The notes: generated by a model from the letters alone, not told the origin. Numbered from the stretch's first letter, positions 22,071-33,379 are shown. The stretch: DNA of 34,761 nt from Lojkania enalia (GCA_010094045.1 ML986828.1:25149-59909), one strand, 5' to 3'. Made by a program: numbers and translations.

Positions 22071-23015
22071 ATGTCTACCGCATCGTAAAGTTAAGTTATA
22101 ATAACCTAAAGGCTATAAGCCCTAGAAGAAGCTATAATATAAAAAGTATAAGAATAGAAGACCTATATTATATAGATATAATATAAGCTAGCTATAGCTA
22201 GAACCAATCTAGCTAAAGCTAAATAGTAAGTATAAGCTAAAATAGCTTTACTAAGGAAGTTTAACGGTAAGAAAGAATATATTAACCCTTTTCTTATATT
22301 AATAGAGCTATACTTCAGATTTAATAGTACAACCTTTTTCCTAGATAAGGATAAGATCTTAGCTATAATAATAAATATAGAAGAGATACTACTAGTATAA
22401 GCCGAACTATTTATAGCCGATTGGCTAGAGAATAGAGGTAATATAAAGAAGACTAGAGAATCTATAAACGAACTCTTTAAGAGCTGGGAAGGATTTAAGA
22501 ATAAGGTCCGAAATATCTTCGGAGAAGTAGACGTAGAATAGAAAGTATAAAAGAAACTACTAAAGCTAACCTAGACTAAAAGAATAATAGATTATACTAT
22601 AGAATTCTAAAGACTTAGTACTAGACTGGGATAGAACGATAGTATATTAACAGGAATCTTCTATAAAGGGCTTAAGGATAAGGTTAAAGATAACCTAGCT
22701 AGAGAAGAAAGGCTAATAGAGCTATTAGAAATAATCGAATTAGCGGTTAGGATTAACAACCGTTAATACAAGTAGGAAATAGAGAAATAATCTCAGCCGT
22801 AAACATTCGTGTTAACTAAGAAGGAAAGTAAGATAGTACTATAAGATAGTAATCTAATAGTCCTTAGAAAAGTCGAAAAGGATAAGAGAAAGAACTACCA
22901 ATAATTAAGGATAAGCAATCTTAAGAAAGAAAGGCTTAAGAAGGGAGCGTACCTTCTATATAGATAAAAAGGGTACTATATAAAAGAATATCTAAATAAG
23001 AAGAAGAAAGCCTAA
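22071..23015 (+). pseudogene. Gypsy J gag remnant, zinc knuckle destroyed
   Basis: The retrotransposon capsid/nucleocapsid protein. It starts at ATG 22071 (MSTAS), 41 bp after the LTR. A capsid domain is readable from about 22260 (FNGKKEYINPFL), through ELFIADWLENRGNIKK (about 22410-22445) and FKSWEGFKNKVRNIFGEVDV (about 22480-22540). The zinc knuckle C-x2-C-x4-H-x4-C is in frame, its first ligand being codon 294. All four ligand codons (22950, 22959, 22974, 22989) now encode Tyr. No net indel lies between the ATG and the knuckle, so the damage is by substitution. The end near 23015 is uncertain, as that TAA may itself be a mutated Gln codon. Confidence 0.86.
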
Positions 23016-23029
23016 ATAATAACTGCGTA

Positions 23030-26000
23030 ACCTATTAATAGATACTAATAACTAACGCGGTACTAGATATATTATATAGATAATAGATATAGAACGTACT
23101 GTTTAGTAAAAAAAGGAAGCAATTATTAGCTATAGCTAAGAAGGGTAGTAGTAGTTATTAGATATATAGAATACCCGCTAGGTATTCTAAGGCTTAATAG
23201 TATATTAATTCTAGAAAGAATAAAGTAGAAGAAGTACTAGATCTATAATAAGATATATTAGGTGCAACTATACCCCTAGGAATATTAGAACGTACCGTTC
23301 GAAAAAGTAATATTCCGAGACAACCAGAATATATTAGAAGCTGCAGTAAAGTTAGTAGGAAAAATTACAGATGAGGAAATATTCGAGTATATATAGGAGA
23401 TGTACTAGAGCTACCCTATAGAATAGGTAAAAGGTAAAAAAGGAAAATATATACTACTCTATAAGAATAGCTGCGAAAAAGATTAGGCTAGCTATTACTA
23501 GAACAATTACTTAACATATAAGAGTATTAAAATAAAGCTAAGAGTATAGTTAAGAATAGATATATAATTATTACTAAGAATTTTACTATCTTAAAATAAA
23601 ATAGAAGATTATATAGAAAACAGGTACTATTAGATTTATAGAAGTCTAATTTACCTTAAAATAGAGTATCTATACCGGCTTAGTAAAATCGTTGTAGAAG
23701 CCGAAGAGCTAAGAAAAGTAGTCTTAGAGGTAAGGGAGATATAGAGAAATATTAGAGAACGACTTAATATTATAGCTTGTAAGATAACGGGAGTAAGTAT
23801 ATTTAAGGAAGAGAAATATTCTAAAGATAATATATATTTAGAAGAATATAAAGCTTTAAGCTAGAAATAATATATAGTTAAATACTAACACTACTAAGAA
23901 GTATTTAGAGTACTTAAATAGTAAGGATTAGATAAAGATTACTAACTAATTAAATAGTAATAGTATTTCTTAAAATAGAAGTATAAGATATATAGTAAAT
24001 AGGTAAAGGCTGCTTACGCCTAAGAACTATAGATAAGGTATAATATAGATAGATGTTTATTATATAGAGAAGAGAAGGAGAAGGTAGGGTTTTTTCTATC
24101 TTAGCTAAAAAACTAAGTAGCCCCTAAATTAATAGCTATACTAAGAAACTAGGTAGGAAAACTATTAGAAGGGTTACTAGTATAGTACTTTTATATATAG
24201 TACTTTAAGTAGAGTTTAACAGGAGGAAGCTTAAAGTACTACTTAATAGTAGAGTTTTAGACACGTTTATATCGGCGTAATAGGTTTATAAGAATAATAT
24301 AGAGTAGAGGGAAAAAGTAGTACCTTATATAATATATCTAGTAGACGATAAGCTAATAGACTATAGTAAAAGAGTTATACTAATAGAAACTAAGAAGCAA
24401 GCGTTTAATATTATAGGATATACCGATATAAGGAGTATTAATATTATAAACCTAGGAAAATTTAATATATTACTAGATATAAACTAGCTAGCTAAATATA
24501 ATTCTAGAGTAGATTAGTAGTAAAAGATAGTTAATAGGCTATAGAGCCGATCTAAGATAGAATAGGTAGTAGAATAGTATAGAGTAAAGCGTCCCTCAGG
24601 TCTATAGTTAATATAGAGAGTATTAGTAGCTATAATAGCTAGACATCTTAAGAAGATAAAATAGACGCTAGGTATTATCGTAGTTTAAAAAGTATATAAG
24701 AAACTATAGGACAATAGTATACTTTAAGAAATCTAAGAGGATTATAGCAAATTTATAGGGCTATATAAAGAAGTAGAAAACGGAGGATTATCTAAATATA
24801 AGAAATACGACTATAAGATTATTATTAAGAATAAAAAAGAACTAAAATCTAGTCTAATATACAACTTAAACCGAGAATAAAGAGAAGAACTTAGGAAGTA
24901 TATCTAAAAGAATTTGATAAGAGGGTATATATAACTAAGCTAGAGTAAAATAGTATTACTAATACTATTCGTACCTAAGAAGAATAGTAAATTAAGGTTA
25001 TATATAAACTATAAGCAACTAAATAATATAACTAAGAAAAATAGATACCTATTATCTAGGATAATAGAACTTATAAGTTAACTATAAGGAGCTAAGTAGT
25101 TTATAAAGTTTGATATAAGAGAAGGATACTACCAAATTTAGATAAAGGAGGGCTATAAATAGAAAATAGTATTTAAGATAAGAGAAGGTCTTTTTAAATA
25201 TCTAGTAATATTATTTAGACTTATAAATATACTAGTAACCTTTTAAACGGTTATAAATAATGTATTAAGAGAATATTTAGATATATTTATAATAGTATAT
25301 CTAAATAATATTCTAGTCTATATAGATAGATTACTAAGAGAGTATAAGGAATATATTAGAAAAATGTTAGCAAAATTATAGAAGTATAAGTTACTTATAA
25401 CTCTAGAGAAATACGAGTTTTATAAGATAGAAATAAGGTTTCTAGGATTTCAGATATTTAGAGATGGTATTAAAATAGAAAAAGAAAAGGTTAAAACGAT
25501 ACTAGAATAGCTAGTATCTACTTTAGTTAAATAAGTCTAGTCGTTCTTAGGCTTCGCGAATTTCTATAGAAAATTTATAAGCGGGTACTCTAGAGTAGTA
25601 GTACCTTTAATAGAGATTACTAAGAAAGAAAAAGAGTTTAAATAGTAGGAAGCGTAGTAAAAAGCCTTTGAAAAACTAAAAGCCTACTTTACCTTAGTAT
25701 TAATACTAAGAATGCTAGACCTAGAGAAATAATTCTAAGTAGAAACTAATACTTTAGATAAAATAATAAGCGCTTACTTAAGCTAGTAAAATAAAGATAG
25801 AAAGTAGAGGCCACGAGCCTACTTTTCGAGAAAAATAAAACTAGAAGAACTCAACTATAATATATATAATAAGGAACTATTAGTAATAGTTAAAGTGTTA
25901 AAAGAATAGCGAGTATATTTAGTAGGAACTAAATACCTATTTAAAATTTAAATAGACTATAAGAACCTTATATATTTTATAATAATAAAGAAACTTATAG

Positions 26001-27700
26001 AAAAGTAAATATAGTAGGCAGAATAACTAGTAGACTATAACTTTAAGATAACGTACTGGAAAGGGTTAGAAAATATAGTTATAGACGTACTAAGTTGTAG
26101 AGCCGACTATATAACTAAGGAAAAGTATAAAAGAGATACAATCCTAAAATAGAAATTAGATAAATCTCTTATATATAACTACCTACAGGTCGCCTAAGTT
26201 ATAAAACTAGTTATACTAGAGTAAACTTAGTAGTAAAAGCTAAGAGATATATAGATAGTAGAGTAATATCTAATAAGTAGCTAAGAAGTAAAAGTAATTA
26301 AAAATACAACTTAGAAACAACTATATATATATTTATATATATATTAGTAGATAATAAAAGAATAATATAAATCGCTAGAATAGAGATATTTAGAAGTAAT
26401 AGAAATAGAGTAAAAGCTAAAGAAGAGCTTTATTCTTACTAACGCGAGAAGAGAAAAATAAAATATACTCTATAAGTATTTAGAATATAGAAAGAATAAG
26501 GCTGTAAGATATAAGCTTTATAGATTCTTATAGTTATTAGAAGCACCTAAAGGATTATAACAATAGATTACAATTGATTTTATAACTAAGTTACTAGAGT
26601 TAATAGAACTAAAATTAGAAAGAAGATATAATATAATTATAAATATAGTAGATCGACTAATAAAGTATACGTACTTTAGACTAGTATTAGAAATAATAAT
26701 AGTACCTAAACTAGCGTATAAGCTATTATATATAGTATTCGCGGAATATAGAGTTCTAAGGTATATTATCTTAGATAGAGATAAATTGTTTACATCTAAA
26801 TACTAGTAGGGATAGATAGAAAGGATAGAAATCTAATAAAGAATATTAACTAGCTTCTATCTATAGTTAGACGGTTAGATAGAATAAGTTAACTAGAATC
26901 TAGAAATATATTTAAGGATGTATATTAATAAATAATAAAATAATTAGGTCGAATTATTACCTATAATATAGATAGCCTATAATAGAACAACCTAGAGTAT
27001 TATAAAGACTATACCCTTTAAAGCTAACTATAAATGAAAAGCTGTTATATATAGAAAATAGAACGAGAAAGAATCTCCAGTTCTACTAGTAGACTAGAAA
27101 GCTAAGAAAATAAAGGAAATCTATAATTAACTTAGGGAAAAGATTTAGTTAGGAAATCTTAGAATAGTAGAATAGGCTAATAAGTTAAGGATTAAGAGAC
27201 TAACCCTTAAGAAGAGGGGTAAAATTTTCCTGTTAACAAAAAATTTGAAGATTAAGAAACCTATAAAAAAGCTAGATTATAAGAAAATAGAACTATTCCT
27301 AATTAAAGAATAGGTCGGACCTATAAATTTTAAACTAAGGCTACTAAGTAATATAAAGATACACCTAGTATTTTATAAGTTAAAACTAGAACTAGTACTA
27401 GATAATATACTACTATAAGAAACTATCGATATAGAACTAGAATAGAAATATAAAGTAGAATATATACTAGTAAAAAAGCGGTTTAAACGTTAGTAGAATC
27501 TAGTAAAGTAGGAAGAATATCTATAGGAGGAAAGTTCGTTAGAACTAGTATAGAATCTAACTAACTATACTATAAAGCTAAAGGAGTTTTACTAGAAGGC
27601 TAGAATAATAGGTTATTAAGTAAAGCCTAGTTAGGAAGTAATAGTAGTAGTAATATAAAAGGAGCCTCTTATATAGGACTTAGAACGGTAGTAAAGGGCG
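23030..27700 (+). pseudogene. Gypsy J pol remnant (protease, RT, RNase H, integrase)
   Basis: The pol polyprotein, in a different frame from gag. The protease and linker region (about 23030-24850) is readable but without a clear active site. RT: the first catalytic Asp is kept in KFDIREGYY (GAT 25112-25114); the second motif reads YLNN at 25298-25309 with both Asp lost. RNase H spans about 25700-26000. Integrase: IDFITKL with the first Asp kept (GAT 26576-26578), ILDRDK near 26768-26785 and QIE near 26877-26885, so its acidic triad looks intact. These points, and KKRFKR at about 27473-27490, are all in one frame with no net indel over 2.3 kb. Stops are TAA/TAG. Confidence 0.87.
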
Positions 27701-28181
27701 CTTTAGACTCGGCGGACCTCCTCTCTTCCTCCTCTAACTTCTCTTACTCTTCTATCGACTTTACCTCTCGTTTCCTAAGATCTAGACTATACTCCTCTAG
27801 AGAATAGATACGCTTCTCAGTATACTCTAGGCGAGAAAGAACTATCTAATAGCAACGAGTAGATTCCTTAAGATAATAAATCTTCTCTTTCTTAGTAGCT
27901 ACGAAATCTCGATAGATAGAAGTAGACTTCTTATAAGCCTTTAATATATTCGCTAGAAAACGGCGAAGGGTACCTTTAGTTAAGGAAAGATTACAGGATA
28001 GACCCTAAGAAAGATACTCTCTATATATAGAAGAAAGAATAGTATTACTATAATAGTTGCGGTTCGTAGACTAATAGTTTAAATAATAGTAAGAAGGATC
28101 TATTATAACGCCTAATAAAAGAATTAAGTAACTAGTATAATAGTTATAGGTAGAGGTGTTTTCGCGTTAAACCTTTAGTAT
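27669..28181 (-). pseudogene. Possible extra gene, antisense to gypsy J, function unknown
   Basis: Between pol and the 3' LTR, the minus strand holds a frame of about 171 codons, from ATA at 28181-28179 (possibly a former ATG) to TAA at 27671-27669. It is broken only by about five TAA/TAG. The sense frames across the same stretch have more stops. The N-terminal half is hydrophobic to neutral (SYLILLLGVIIDPS). The C-terminal half is highly charged (KKEKIYYLKES, LDLRKREVKS, LEEEERRSAESK) and looks able to form a coiled coil. I do not recognise the family. It ends facing, and slightly overlapping, the end of pol. It could instead be a fortuitous open frame in RIP-biased DNA. Confidence 0.42.
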
Positions 28182-28422
28182 AGTAGAGAAGAAAAAGAAA
28201 GAAGAATAGAGCTATACTTACGAGCTAAATAGAACCAACCGGGGTGTATAAAATACCAACCCTAGAACGGAAAAATATAGATATAGTACTATAGTATACC
28301 TATATAGAATATATTAGAAGTTAGAATAAGCTGTTAAAAATAGTAGAATACTATACTTAAATAGAATAGGTAAAATAATAGATTAAAGAGCTTTAAGATA
28401 AACTTATAGAAGAGGGAGCGGG
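28182..28422 (+). other. J sequence upstream of the antisense frame, ending in the polypurine tract
   Basis: About 240 bp, with a purine-rich run AGAAGAAAAAGAAAGAAG at 28186-28203 and the polypurine tract AGAAGAGGGAGCGGG at 28408-28422 directly before the LTR. I see no protein sequence on the sense strand. If the antisense frame was a gene, its promoter would lie here or in the 3' LTR. Confidence 0.6.
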
Positions 28423-28964
28423 TATTATAAATATAGAATACTAAGAGGTACTACTTCTATAGTTAGGACTTAATCTAATATTAACTGCTATATAAGTTAA
28501 CTTAAATAAGAATTAATAAGGTAATAATAGGTAGAAGTATATTAGGGACTAATTATTAGATAGTAAATAGTAGGACTATAGAAACTAGGGAGATAATTAG
28601 CTAGATAATAAGGTATAGTATAACCTATATATATAATAATAGTAGAAGTATTAGGTATAGTAGAGTAGACCTAATAGACCTAATAGACCTAATAAGCTAG
28701 ACTTAGTAGTTGTAGACTTAACTATATAAGATAAAAGATTTTTTTAGAAGATTAAATCTTATATAGTTATTCTTATAGATTTATTTTATTACTATATTAG
28801 ACTTCTAAGAATATATTTATTATATTTAAAGAACTAGGTAATCCTACTACTCTCTCTTTACTAAAGCTACTACCTCTAACTAATCTAATATAAATAAGAT
28901 TCTAATATATATACGACTGCAACGGCGGTTATTATATATACTAGTAGTATATAGGTTAGTAATA
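28423..28964 (+). repeat. 3' LTR of gypsy J (542 bp)
   Basis: The same length as the 5' LTR and aligned end to end. In the first 100 bases nearly all differences are C/T or G/A. Followed by the duplication TATAT (28965-28969). Confidence 0.9.
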
Positions 28965-28969
28965 TATAT

Positions 28970-29120
28970 ATATACAAGTTACTAGAATTAAAATATTCTT
29001 ATAATTTAATTTATCTATTATAGTAATAGGATTAATAGAATATTTTTAATTCTAACTCTAATAGGGCTTAAATTTATATAGAATCTAATATAGAGATATT
29101 CTAATAGTTATATAGAATAA
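28970..29120 (-). mobile_element. Ty3/gypsy copy H, continuation beyond J
   Basis: About 150 bp of integrase sequence matching I 32920-33065, resuming exactly where H stopped at 21487. Homology to I ends at about 29120, where pogo-like element F begins. The rest of H's pol is not in the window. Confidence 0.83.
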
Positions 29121-30929
29121 TATACCTTATAAGCAAGCGGCCTATATAAGGAAGCAGTCTACTCTATTAACTTTTTCAACCTTTATATATATATAGCTTA
29201 ACAACTAAGTAATATAATAGCAATTTACAACTTACGCGATTATTCTATAGAAACCTTTATATTCTTCTAGTATATACGAGAATTATATTTAGTTTTACTA
29301 CAGCAGCTATAGCGCGCTTTATACTATCTACTCGTATCTAATTGCACCCTAAATTAGCGTATTATAGCCTAAGTTTCCTCCTTATCATCCTTTTTAGCAA
29401 TAATAATCTCTCCTTATACTTTTATTAGGGTCCCTTATACTTGAATCTGCCTTTTTTTCCGCTGTTTCCGTTTTATTACTACTTTATTTACTTCTTAAAG
29501 GCTGACAATTTTATCGCGTATTAACCCGATCTAATATATTACTTTTATAGAGCCTTTCTTAAGCTGATTTAGCTTCTTAATAATAGAAGCTAGTAAAGAA
29601 CTTATATCCCTTTAAATCCGATTATAAATTAATATTAATTAAGCTTCTAGCTCGTATATATTACTTAGTATTTTTACTTCTTATAGGGTATTATTTTATA
29701 CTAGCGGTGTTAGCATACGAAGCTTTATATTAAGTTTTAAAAGTACTGCTTCTAGATTAAATAGGACTAGACCAGCTCCTTAAAAGTTTATATAGATATT
29801 ATCCTTTATAATTAATATATTAAAAGCAGCTTTAAAAACTAGAAAGAATTTAAATTTTATAATATAGTTAATATAATTACGTATTAAGACTAAGATCTAA
29901 TTTCTATATATACGCTTTAATAGTAAGAAGTAGCCTATATTTAATAGCTGTAATAGGTGTAATAAATAAGCTAGTATATAGAGTAGAATAATACTCTATT
30001 CCTTATAGAGTTTCTAGAAATTAAGTAAGTTATAGCTATTATAGCTATTAAAGATTAGTAGTTAATATACGTCTATTATATAATATCTTATATACTTATA
30101 AAAGTACTTTAACTATTTAATACCGAGTTTATTTATTGTCCAACTGTTCTTACTAACTATAATAGTCTAGTTCTTAGATATATCATCGCCTTCGTACTAG
30201 GTAGAGAGATAGTAGTAGCTAGTAATAATAATAAAAGGTAGGAGCGTCTAGTTAGTAGTATTAATCCCCTAAATTACTAAAATCCATTTATAATTACCTA
30301 ATTAAATTACCTTTAGTTAATTATATCTTTTTATACCTATAACAACTAGTTATAATAAGATAATATCTATTTAAAAGCTAGATTTATTAAAGTTGTATAT
30401 ATTCTCGTTTATAATACTATACTTCTTTTTAGTACGCTATATAAGTTTAAACCAGCTTTTAATTACTTTAGAATTTTCGCATAGAGTTCTCTAGCAATTA
30501 TAAGACTAATTTAGGCGTATCTTAAGCTTAGAAGTATATCTAATAAAGTTCCTAGGCTAATATATACTAATCTAGTCTATACTATATTTAGTAAGTAAGC
30601 TATTAGCTATATCTTATATAGTAGCTAAAGTAGGTGTAAATCCTCGCAAATCTAGGTTAAATATATATTAAATAATAACCTCCTCTTTAGGTTTTATTAG
30701 TCTCTTTAAGTTAGGCTTATAATTACGCTGTAAGTAGATTCTAATATATTATTAGTATATAGTCGTTTAAATCGTATTAAATATTAAAGTAGCGTATCTT
30801 TTACTATTTATTTAGTCTCTTTTAGTAGCTAAAAGAGCTAAGTTTACTTAATTCTCGTTTTAGGCTATATTCTTATTATTTTATTATTATATTATTGCTA
30901 AAAGCTTAAGTGTCGCATTTTAGTAATTA
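29121..30929 (-). mobile_element. Pogo/Fot1-like DNA transposon F, right end missing
   Basis: The left end lies just after H, near 29121-29123. Its terminal sequence (CCTTATAAGCAAGCGGCC) has AAGC boxes at 29138 and 29155 or nearby with a 17-bp period, like the TIRs of the other pogo elements. The transposase N-terminus reaches 30918 and the element is then cut at 30929 by the LTR of gypsy I. No right TIR is visible; it would lie beyond I, outside the window. A third subfamily, distinct from A/B/C and D/E. Confidence 0.75.
29250..30918 (-). pseudogene. Pogo/Fot1-type transposase remnant (copy F), start codon kept
   Basis: Transposase of about 550 codons; the 3' limit is approximate. It starts with ATG at 30918-30916 (MRHLSF), followed by an N-terminal region with many TAA/TAG in place of Gln. 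The family signature YIFNLDLRGFTP is at about 30620-30660. SWFKLI follows at about 30440-30460. The first catalytic site reads YNFNKSSF at about 30380-30400, with Asp to Asn and Glu to Lys. The second reads LIFNSYNS near 30035-30060. Only 11 bp separate the start codon from gypsy I. Dead, but with a readable frame. Confidence 0.84.
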
Positions 30930-31209
30930 TAATAGCGTAGGTAAGATAATAGGTCTAAATACAATACGAATCTACTTAGAGGTATATAGGAGTATATAGG
31001 GGTTTAGGGACCTAAGAATTTTATTAACACCTATAGGCCTTATATAAAAGGATATAGAAGAACTACTAAGCTACTTATAAGGGAGTATACAACTATATAC
31101 GGAAGGGAAAAGGGGTAGAACTGGGGGTAGGATAAGATAAGCGAAAAGCTTTGAGATAAGGTTATATATAAAGCTTTTCGTGGAACGATTTCTTTGTATT
31201 ATTATACTA
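30930..31209 (-). repeat. 3' LTR of gypsy I (280 bp)
   Basis: Starts TAATAGCGTAGG and ends GTATTATTATACTA on the plus strand, next to CCCCCCTTCTTAT (complement of the polypurine tract). The same length as in H. Confidence 0.86.
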
Positions 31210-31220
31210 CCCCCCTTCTT

Positions 31221-31735
31221 ATAGGCTAATAGTCCCTATCTACGCTAGTTTAAAAGGGAATTGGGGCTATTACAGATAGGTTCTAGTATAAAGAAATTTC
31301 TTCGAAGAGGTATTTACTAGTAAGAGCTAATACGCGTAGTTACCTATAGAGATATATTTATTAACGTAATATTAAGTAAGGTTTTTACAGTAAGTATAAT
31401 TAACCTATATATTAGCTGGTAACTACTATTATAACAGTTTATTAATATTGCAATTTCGTCGCATATAGTAACAAGCGTTTACTAGCCTTAGTATATTACT
31501 AGATTGCTGTTAACTAAGCTTTCTTAACTAAACAATAACTTCTACTCTATACGTATTGTTGCGCGTCCCTAGTATCGTTAATTATTAAAGTATTACTAAC
31601 GCCTTATAGAAAAAATTAATTAATATACTACTCCGCCTACCTTTTAGAACTTCTTTAAAAGCCGTTTAAATTATCTACCTTTAAGCTACGCGTGCGCTCG
31701 CCCGCGAGTAGTATATAATATTTATCTTTCAGTCC
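31221..31735 (-). other. 3' non-coding part of gypsy I
   Basis: About 500 bp collinear with H 19785-20300. I see no protein sequence on either strand. It includes a short GC-rich stretch (GCGTGCGCTCGCCCGCGAG at 31690-31708) that is much more altered in G and H, suggesting milder RIP in I. Confidence 0.6.
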
Positions 31736-32269
31736 TTAAGATTAAAAAAATACGAGTATTACACCTTATAAAATAAAAAGTACAACCCTATACGAATCGT
31801 ATCTAATACTAGTAGGGTACTTACTACTAACGTACTTATAGATCCTCTCCTATTATAAGGAGAAGTTTCTAGTCCTCTGGGGCCATCTTGAACTATAAGT
31901 AGCAGCCCGATATATAGGGGATAAGGAGGATAAAAAGGTAGCCTTTGAGGCTATTTTAGAGTCTACTTACAGCCTGGTGCTTATAGCCTAGGTTGTAAGA
32001 AGTTAGGAAGATAGTTTTCTTACAGCTAGTATCTAGGTGGTTTTATTCTACTAGAGTACTAAGTTACTCTATCAGGTTTCAGCCTTAAAGACTCTAGTAT
32101 CTAGCTTTTAAGCTAATATCACGGCGCTCTCAGGCGGCTAAAGATAAGGTAGAGAAGGTTTAAGGGGAGTCTAGAGGGAAGGAAGGGGAAGGAGGGTAGA
32201 AGAGGAGAGGACTAGAAAGGTATCCGATAGTCTACTATTAGACCCTCTAGATTCTATAGAAGAGTAATT
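31736..32269 (+). pseudogene. Possible antisense frame in the 3' region of gypsy I, function unknown
   Basis: A plus-strand frame of about 178 codons, antisense to the retrotransposon, ending at TAA 32267-32269 just short of the end of pol. It contains about ten TAA/TAG; the sense reading over the same stretch has more. Readable segments: SYLILVGYLLLTYL (about 31797-31850), GDKEDKKVAFEAILEST (about 31918-31970), VSALKTLVSSF (about 32080-32110), then an Arg/Glu-rich tail (about 32150-32230). The start is unclear. The segment is conserved in H (plus strand) and G (minus strand), with a frameshift in H. I do not recognise it. It may be fortuitous. Confidence 0.32.
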
Positions 32270-33379
32270 TCGGGCCTATACTTTAGTTTTTAAAATCTAC
32301 TATTTAACTCTTATATATTATTATCTACTAGATAATCTATATTCTCTATACTATTCTTATATATCTTAATCTATTTAGTTAGGGTCTTTAAGGGTCTTAG
32401 CTAATTCGAATACTTATTATAAAAAGCTTTTAGCTTATAAAGCGAACCTATAAAATTTAAGGCTTTATACTAGACCGGGTTAGAATTATATCCTACCCAT
32501 TTTATATAGTATTTAAGGGTCTTATAATATAGCTTACTAGCTAGTATTTCCTTAACCTCCTACTCTTCTACCCCCTTAATAGTAATAGCAGGTGGTTTTA
32601 GAGCTTCTTACCCTAGTAGAAGATTCTAGGGGTTTTTATACAGTAGGTTTAGTACGAAGATATTATATATTTTTAACTCTAGGGGTAGTTATAGATAGTA
32701 TAAGTTTCTAACCTATTCTAGTACTTTAAAAGAGCCCTCCTATTAATCGGATAGCTTTCGGCTCAATTTCTAGACTATAAGGTTCTTAGTATTTAGATAG
32801 ACTATATTACTAATCTACTAATTAATCGGTTACTAGTAATAGTTAATAATAGATCGTATACGATCCTGAGCCTTTTTAATATTAGCCTTTATAGTTTCTT
32901 AGGCTATATATATATAAGTTACTAGAGCTAAAACGTTCTTATAATTTAATTTATCTATTGCAGTAATAGAATTAATAGAATATTTCTAATCCCAACTCTA
33001 ATAGAGTTTAAATCTATATAGAATCTAATACAGGGATATTCTAATAGTTATATAGGGTAGAGTTACTTATACTTAGTCGATTATAGGTAATAGAAAACTC
33101 TAGTTATTCTAGTAGAAAGATATAAAAGAGCGCAGTCTCTAATTAATATACTTATTTATAATCTCTATCTATCTATTAGTCTCTTTATAATAAATAGTAG
33201 ATAGTTTAATCTTTACGCCTAAAATATAGTAGAATTCGGACTAGAAACTAGATATAAATTAAGGTCCTTAGTCTAAAATAATAGTTTTAGGTATATAGCT
33301 AAAGTAGTATACCTATTAAATAAATAATTCGGCTATTCTCTATACGTTAATTATATAATAGTAGGAAATAGATAACGTA
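32270..33379 (-). pseudogene. Gypsy I integrase and chromodomain remnant
   Basis: The last part of pol on the minus strand. From upstream: the integrase core with TIILD*GP*FISSF (second catalytic Asp kept, GAC at complement 33273-33271; TAA/TAG in place of Arg or Gln). Then YYKETNR*IE at about 33180-33205, with the Glu kept and His replaced by Tyr. The integrase C-terminal domain follows (about 32620-32900), then the chromodomain (about 32330-32600) and a stop near 32285. The first catalytic Asp lies upstream, beyond transposon E and outside the window. It is the best-preserved integrase of the family here. Confidence 0.85.

Larger units (their letters stand above)
21488..28964 (+). mobile_element. 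Ty3/gypsy family 2, copy J, full length
   Basis: A complete 7,477-bp gypsy retrotransposon with two 542-bp LTRs (21488-22029 and 28423-28964). The 5-bp target duplication TATAT is at 21483-21487 and 28965-28969. The target is the integrase region of gypsy H; removing J and one TATAT gives a 19-base stretch of the same length as that in I (about 32913-32931). Contents: gag (from 22071), pol, an extra region with a possible antisense gene (27669-28181), and polypurine tract 28408-28422. Most differences between its LTRs are transitions. It keeps more CpG than L/M. Confidence 0.92.
30930..33379 (-). mobile_element. Ty3/gypsy family 1, copy I (LTR to integrase)
   Basis: Minus-strand gypsy, collinear with H: 3' LTR (30930-31209), polypurine tract (31210-31220, complement), 3' region (to about 32270), chromodomain and integrase (to 33379). 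It is inserted in transposon F and interrupted by transposon E at 33380, so its upstream part lies outside the window. It preserves the uninterrupted target site into which J inserted in H. It has more CpG and fewer stops than G and H. Confidence 0.88.

Noticed and set aside
28965..28976. TA microsatellite
   Set aside because: The short TATATATA run is the target duplication of J next to the original H sequence; the same run is in I.
29121..30929. F as a non-LTR (LINE/Tad-type) element, because only one end is visible
   Set aside because: The minus strand carries the pogo transposase signature and the left end has the 17-bp-phased TIR boxes; the other end is removed by gypsy I.
31690..31708. 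GC-rich patch as a promoter or CpG element
   Set aside because: H and G have the same stretch in mutated form inside the 3' region of the retrotransposon; it looks like less damaged element sequence.
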